The notes below the pieces were generated by a model. That model saw only the letters and a list, made by a program, of their open reading frames with translations, had not been told where the DNA came from and ran no database searches. 64,000 nt of DNA, from contig OZ025207.1 in assembly GCA_964019055.1 (NCBI GenBank), forward strand, positions 23,690,617 through 23,754,616. Reading direction: 5' to 3'. Shown here piece after piece: positions 59,804 to 64,000 of the stretch (position 1 is its first letter; each line of letters begins with the position of its first letter). The DNA comes from Anthopleura xanthogrammica (Eukaryota; Cnidaria; Anthozoa; Actiniaria; Actiniidae). Position numbers and translations under genes: made by a program.

Positions 59804-60265
59804 CAATATATTGAATATTGAATATTGAATATTTCCATTTATGAAAATACAGAAAACAAAAACTGAGGGAAAAACCAATTACCAGTTAAACACATTTTGG
59901 CTAAGAGTATTTACATTGATAAAACGTTTGTTTTGCAGTGAACAGTTTCGATACTGAAATAGATATGTTTATTTCATCAGCTAATCTTGAAAGGTCACGG
60001 TACTCTAGTAGCTCAAGTAGAATCCTAATACGCGTTGACGAGTGAGTAACGCAACACTAATGTTTTACTAGGATTTAAAATGTTTTTAATAAAGGGGGAC
60101 TTTGAACCCAAAAGGAACACTTTGGTGTGAAATAATAAAGAGTATATAGGATTGGCGAGTGGGCGAGCTCTTGCACAGGCAAACCAGTGAACGCTCAAAA
60201 TCGCTCAATAACATCTTTTAGTGTGGGTCTACCACGTACGGCGTGTGCGTTTGTAAGTAGTTTAA
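59804..60265. other. right flank of the array: non-coding
   Basis: Starts with about four 'attgaat' 7-bp repeats (59806-59835). Otherwise unique within the window, no gene seen. A 63-codon open frame at 60187-60378 runs into the next element and is not supported. Confidence 0.45.
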
Positions 60266-61008
60266 GGAGGCTCCCTAGAGTTTACTCTTCCTCCACCAAG
60301 AGTCACAAAAACTACTCGCATTTTGTCCAGAATTATCAATCATTTCAAACCAGTAGCAACAGAAGCAGCAGCAAATAAAGCTCCGTGAAATCTACCCTTG
60401 TGTTTAGTGATTTTTATACGACTTTGACAAACTTGCACGTTCAAAACAGTTCATTTAATATATTCAGAATGCAATGAGTATGCTTGCGCATGCGCAACTA
60501 CTAAACTTGAAGAATTTTTATTTTGCGTACGTTAATTTTCAAAATGAAATTAACTCAAAAGTACATGGTGAAATGTTCCCAAACGTATACAGTTTTTTCA
60601 CAATGTTATAAAAAGGCAACTGACAAAATGCTACTGAAATCCTGACATCGGATTTTTTTTAATCCAGGAAAATCGAAATTTCTCAATATCTCACGTTCTG
60701 ATGTCAAGATTTTTTTAAGCCGCAGTTATACTATAAAAAACCCAACGGAGTTTTATATTATGTATTTAGAAGAATATTGACCGTGGAAAATTCGAGTTAT
60801 TATTTTTTTAATGTTAAAAATAGGCCTTTTTACGACAGATGCAGCGTTGCTATGGTAACATTGTACGTGATCATTACTACCACAAACAAATCCTAAACTC
60901 ATAATCTTTAATATGGTTGGTCTATCAGGCATCGATATGCAGATATGCTTTTGCTATAAAAGGATTTCTCTTATAGCTCCAAATACCTGTAAACTCTAGG
61001 GAGCCTCC
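60266..61008. mobile_element. 743-bp non-autonomous element with TTAA target site
   Basis: Twenty-base inverted ends 'ggaggctccctagagtttac' are flanked by TTAA on both sides (60262-60265 and 61009-61012). No transposase inside. The tips differ from those of the 5.9-kb transposon, so it belongs to a different TTAA-targeting family. Confidence 0.85.
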
Positions 61009-61012
61009 TTAA

Positions 61013-62850
61013 GCATACCGTTAAAAAAGCTAAAGACAATGGTAGGCCACGAACCTTGAACGAATGAATGAATTAATGGCAACCAAACATCGAAAGCTAT
61101 AAATACCTCGTTCTCGATATCATGTGGCAAATTCTATAAAATTGTCGATCATATTTGTACACAAATACATAACACAACACAACTTCATTGGACAGACTAT
61201 TGCTATGGTTACAAGTTCTCGATCAATCATGACGTTACACGTCACAATAGACATTATGGTCTACCTGAGGCCCGAAAAACGGCCCTCATTTTGAGACTGG
61301 TTTGCCACATGGCAACCCAGTAATTATTGCATTGCTGTAGCTGTCATGACTTTCTTGACTTTCATTTTCCTATTTTAAAGTGCATCGACTACATAATTGG
61401 CTGCGTGAATGGAATGTATGGCTGAATTTGTTGTAAATGTATCGAGTGTTGTGATCGTCAACATCAGTTTTGACTGGATCTCTGATCTTATAAATATGCC
61501 TTTGCTGCTGGCTGTGCGGAGTAAATCAAAAGTTTCTTTGATGTGGATGTTTCTAAGTCGTACGTCAAGTACTCTTTCAGTTCTGATAACATTTTTACAT
61601 CATATGACTGAGTAAAAGGAAAACATACCTCCATCGACCCGACATGGAAAAAGCCGTCCAACATTCGTAAGTTGAGCCTTTTATGAATTTGAATTTCTCG
61701 GATACGGTTGCTTCAAAGTTTTATAATTCAAGTTGAATGGTAGCAATAGATAATATAGAACTGATTTATGGCCATATTTGCTAAGTTGAAGGAATTTTTA
61801 GAGGCATTGATGGGGTTACAACATGACTGATTTCCAATGCTTTGAAAATTTAGCTCAAATGTTACGAACAGCCCGCAGACTTTCTTCCACGATCCAAGAG
61901 ATCAATGTTTCTATAAACTGTGACAAAGAGTAGGCTTCTCAGAAGGCGCTACTTTGGGAGATATGAGCCGAATAGTTTTCCATGCTTTTACTTTTCATGA
62001 AAATGGCCAACATGGCTCTTGAATATGTATTAACTTTTTGAGGTTGATTGTTTTAAAGTCTAGCTGTGTCCTAAGAAAATTACTTGCATAGCTTATTAAG
62101 TTTTAGAGTTATGAATTATTTTGGTTTCCTTTATTAATATTTTTATTTCGACGACTTCTTAAAGTGGAAATATTTAAATTTCGTTCTCTCGAAAACGTGC
62201 TCGGGACACTCAATTTTTCTTTCTTAATTTTGATTAGCGTTACGTTCTGTGTAAAAAACCTTTCCTAAATTTTTTTCCCCGATAAATGTTTGGTAAAGTA
62301 GTTGTTTTTTGTCTGTAACGGTCGAGAATGGCCGGACAGTTGCAGAATTTTCATATTTCACATATTTTGTCAGAAGATACCCTCTAGTAAGCTCTTTCAA
62401 AAAATCTAGTTTAAAACTTCGAGCGCGCTTTTATTTTTGCAAATTTTACAAAAGTTTGAAAATCGACTTCCGGTCGGCTTTGGACCGGTGCGACAGCTCA
62501 AAATAAGACTCATCTTTAAGAAGGCATGGCTAGTTCAGAATTACCGCTAGCTAGAACATTTGAACTAGCTAAATATCAGACACTAAAACCAAAGTTAAAT
62601 AGTTCTAGGAAAATAATTTTTTTTCGTGTTCTTGGCAGTTTTGTTTGATGCCGTTCTAAGGAGCCACATCTCGAAGCAAATTTTAGCCTAATTTGAATGC
62701 CCTTAATCATCATCTGCCACATGATTTTTTCTTATTAAAAGTATTTGCTCTGATAGCTTGTTTATTGTACTTTATTTCTTGAAAGTATCAGCCTCGGAAC
62801 GCAAATACTTCCCGGCAGCTAAACGATTCTTCGATGTATCACACGCAGGT
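61013..62850. other. non-coding or unrecognised
   Basis: No protein family recognised. Open frames of 65-68 codons (61409-61615, 62309-62506) look random. Weak similarity to array-spacer phrases such as 'gagttatgaattattt' near 62105 suggests a distant relation to the spacer repeats. Confidence 0.35.
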
Positions 62851-62853
62851 CTA

Positions 62854-63430
62854 ATTATTTATTTTATTATTATTATTATTATTAAACTTCTATAGCGCCT
62901 TAATTATTAAGATATTCTAAAGCGATTAACAATCTAAAAATATATATATGATGTAAAATCTATGCATAGGCCAACAGAAAATAAATAACTATATATAATT
63001 AAATAAATAACATACCTAAAATATAATAAATTTATATAAAACAACTGTCCTAATAAAACGCTTTTCTAAAAAGGTGGGTCTTAAGTCCTTTTTTAAAAGA
63101 GTTAATGCTATCACATGTTCTAAGTGATAATGGCAGAGCATTCCAAACAGTAGGGCCTGCGTGTACAAATGCGCGCTCGCCGAAGGTCTTACACCTTGCA
63201 CGAGGAACTTGCAAGAAATTTCCAGAATCAGATCTCAAACTATACCTGGTAACAGGTTTAGTATTAATCAACTCCATGATATACACTGGAGCAAATCCAT
63301 GCAACGTCTTAAAAACTAGTAGCGCAATCTTATATTCTACTCTATACTTAAAGAACCAAAGCAGTGCTAAAAAAATGAAGGGTTCTAACTTTGTTTGCTG
63401 TAGGATTGACTCCGCGAGTTACTACTCTAT
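62854..63430 (-). mobile_element. LINE 3' end: reverse transcriptase C-terminus and (ATT)n tail
   Basis: On the minus strand the frame reads FKYRVEYKIALLVFKTLHGF, APVYI, SLRSDSGNFLQVPRARCKTF, GERAFVHAGPTVWNALPLSL and FKKGLKTHLFRKAFY (about 63400-63050). This is the characteristic C-terminal end of CR1/L2-like reverse transcriptases. The 3' UTR ends with an 'agcgcc' hairpin and an ATT-rich tail (62854-62884). It is 5'-truncated and belongs to a different family from the LINE fragment in the spacers. Confidence 0.8.
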
Positions 63431-64000
63431 TCAATGTTCGACGAACAAAAAAATTAAAAACACACAAGAATAACTGGACAAATTTTTAGGTACTAAAATA
63501 CTTTATCTGAACTTGAAAATCCAAACAGGCGTAGTTCATGTATCCACCTTCACATTGTATATAAAAGTTTTGTATAGATGTTCAAAATATTTCTTTAATA
63601 AGCGAAATAAAGGACACACTTGGAAAATAAAGTTCGCAAAAAGCTTCAAAACAAGTCGAGTAAATCGAGCTTTCTCATTGGATGTTCCGGGTCACGTGGA
63701 TCGTGTCCAACACCGCCTGCGAGGATATGGAAAATATGTCACTGAGGTCCTGGACGTAGTTCGTAGGAAAAATACAAATACGAGTGGCGTATTTCTCAGC
63801 AAAATACTAACTAGTCTATATAATAAAAAACAGCAAAATCCAAATTTCGCGTTATTTTAGAATCTTTTAATTTTCTTCCATATTAAAGATAATTCAATGA
63901 ACTTAGATTATACGAAATTTAAAAAAATTCACCCTGAAAAACTAGAGTTTTGATTTTTTAATAGAAAATATTACCTTAATAATATCAAGAGACCATGAAG
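63431..64000. other. unrecognised right edge
   Basis: A 115-codon plus-strand open frame at 63513-63860 (with RAFSLDVPGHVDRVQHRLRG) has no family I recognise. It could be an exon of a gene continuing outside the window or chance. Confidence 0.25.

Noticed and set aside
61409..61615. 68-codon hydrophobic frame
   Set aside because: Short, no family similarity, no splice or repeat support.

Overview
The window is eukaryotic nuclear DNA, most likely from an anthozoan cnidarian and probably a stony coral. The evidence is AT-rich intergenic DNA, GT-AG introns, tRNA-derived SINEs, CR1/L2-like LINE 3' ends with (ATT)n tails, many foldback elements, and a secreted PAN/apple + EGF + fibrinogen-like gene family of cnidarian type. 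There are no operons, Shine-Dalgarno sites or rRNA genes. Species assignment is inference.

Layout. Positions 1-5090 are non-coding and repeat-rich (poly-G tracts, a 344-bp MITE, 10- and 12-bp minisatellites, a LINE tail, SINEs). From about 5090 to 59803 lies a tandem array of four related genes, all on the minus strand: A (6471-7906), B (20832-22230), C (41157-42555) and D (57885-59281). Each has two coding exons and an 8-bp minisatellite about 80 bp upstream of its ATG. Three long spacers separate them: S1 (9076-20620), S2 (23104-40945) and S3 (44677-56888). B and C encode the same protein, D is intact but diverged, and A is broken by an 8-bp deletion. Relics of the gene's 3' end lie next to A and D. 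From 59804 to the end is non-repeated flank holding a 743-bp TTAA-flanked element and a LINE reverse-transcriptase C-terminal fragment.

The spacers are paralogous and mosaic. Each holds the same LINE fragment, the same foldback elements and one exon-sized open frame resembling ZMYM/QRICH1-type (Crypton-derived) proteins. S2 looks like a chimera with an S3-like left half and an S1-like right half, as unequal crossing-over would give.

S2 alone carries a 5856-bp DNA transposon (28654-34509). It has 1264-bp terminal inverted repeats and a TTAA target duplication, and S3 keeps the matching empty site. It encodes a five-exon, uninterrupted 780-aa putative DD(32)D transposase whose frame ends inside the right inverted repeat. 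I could not assign it to a named superfamily. It is the strongest candidate for something undescribed, followed by the copy-number-variable 8-bp arrays (about 136, 99, 255 and 55 units) placed at the 5' end of each gene.
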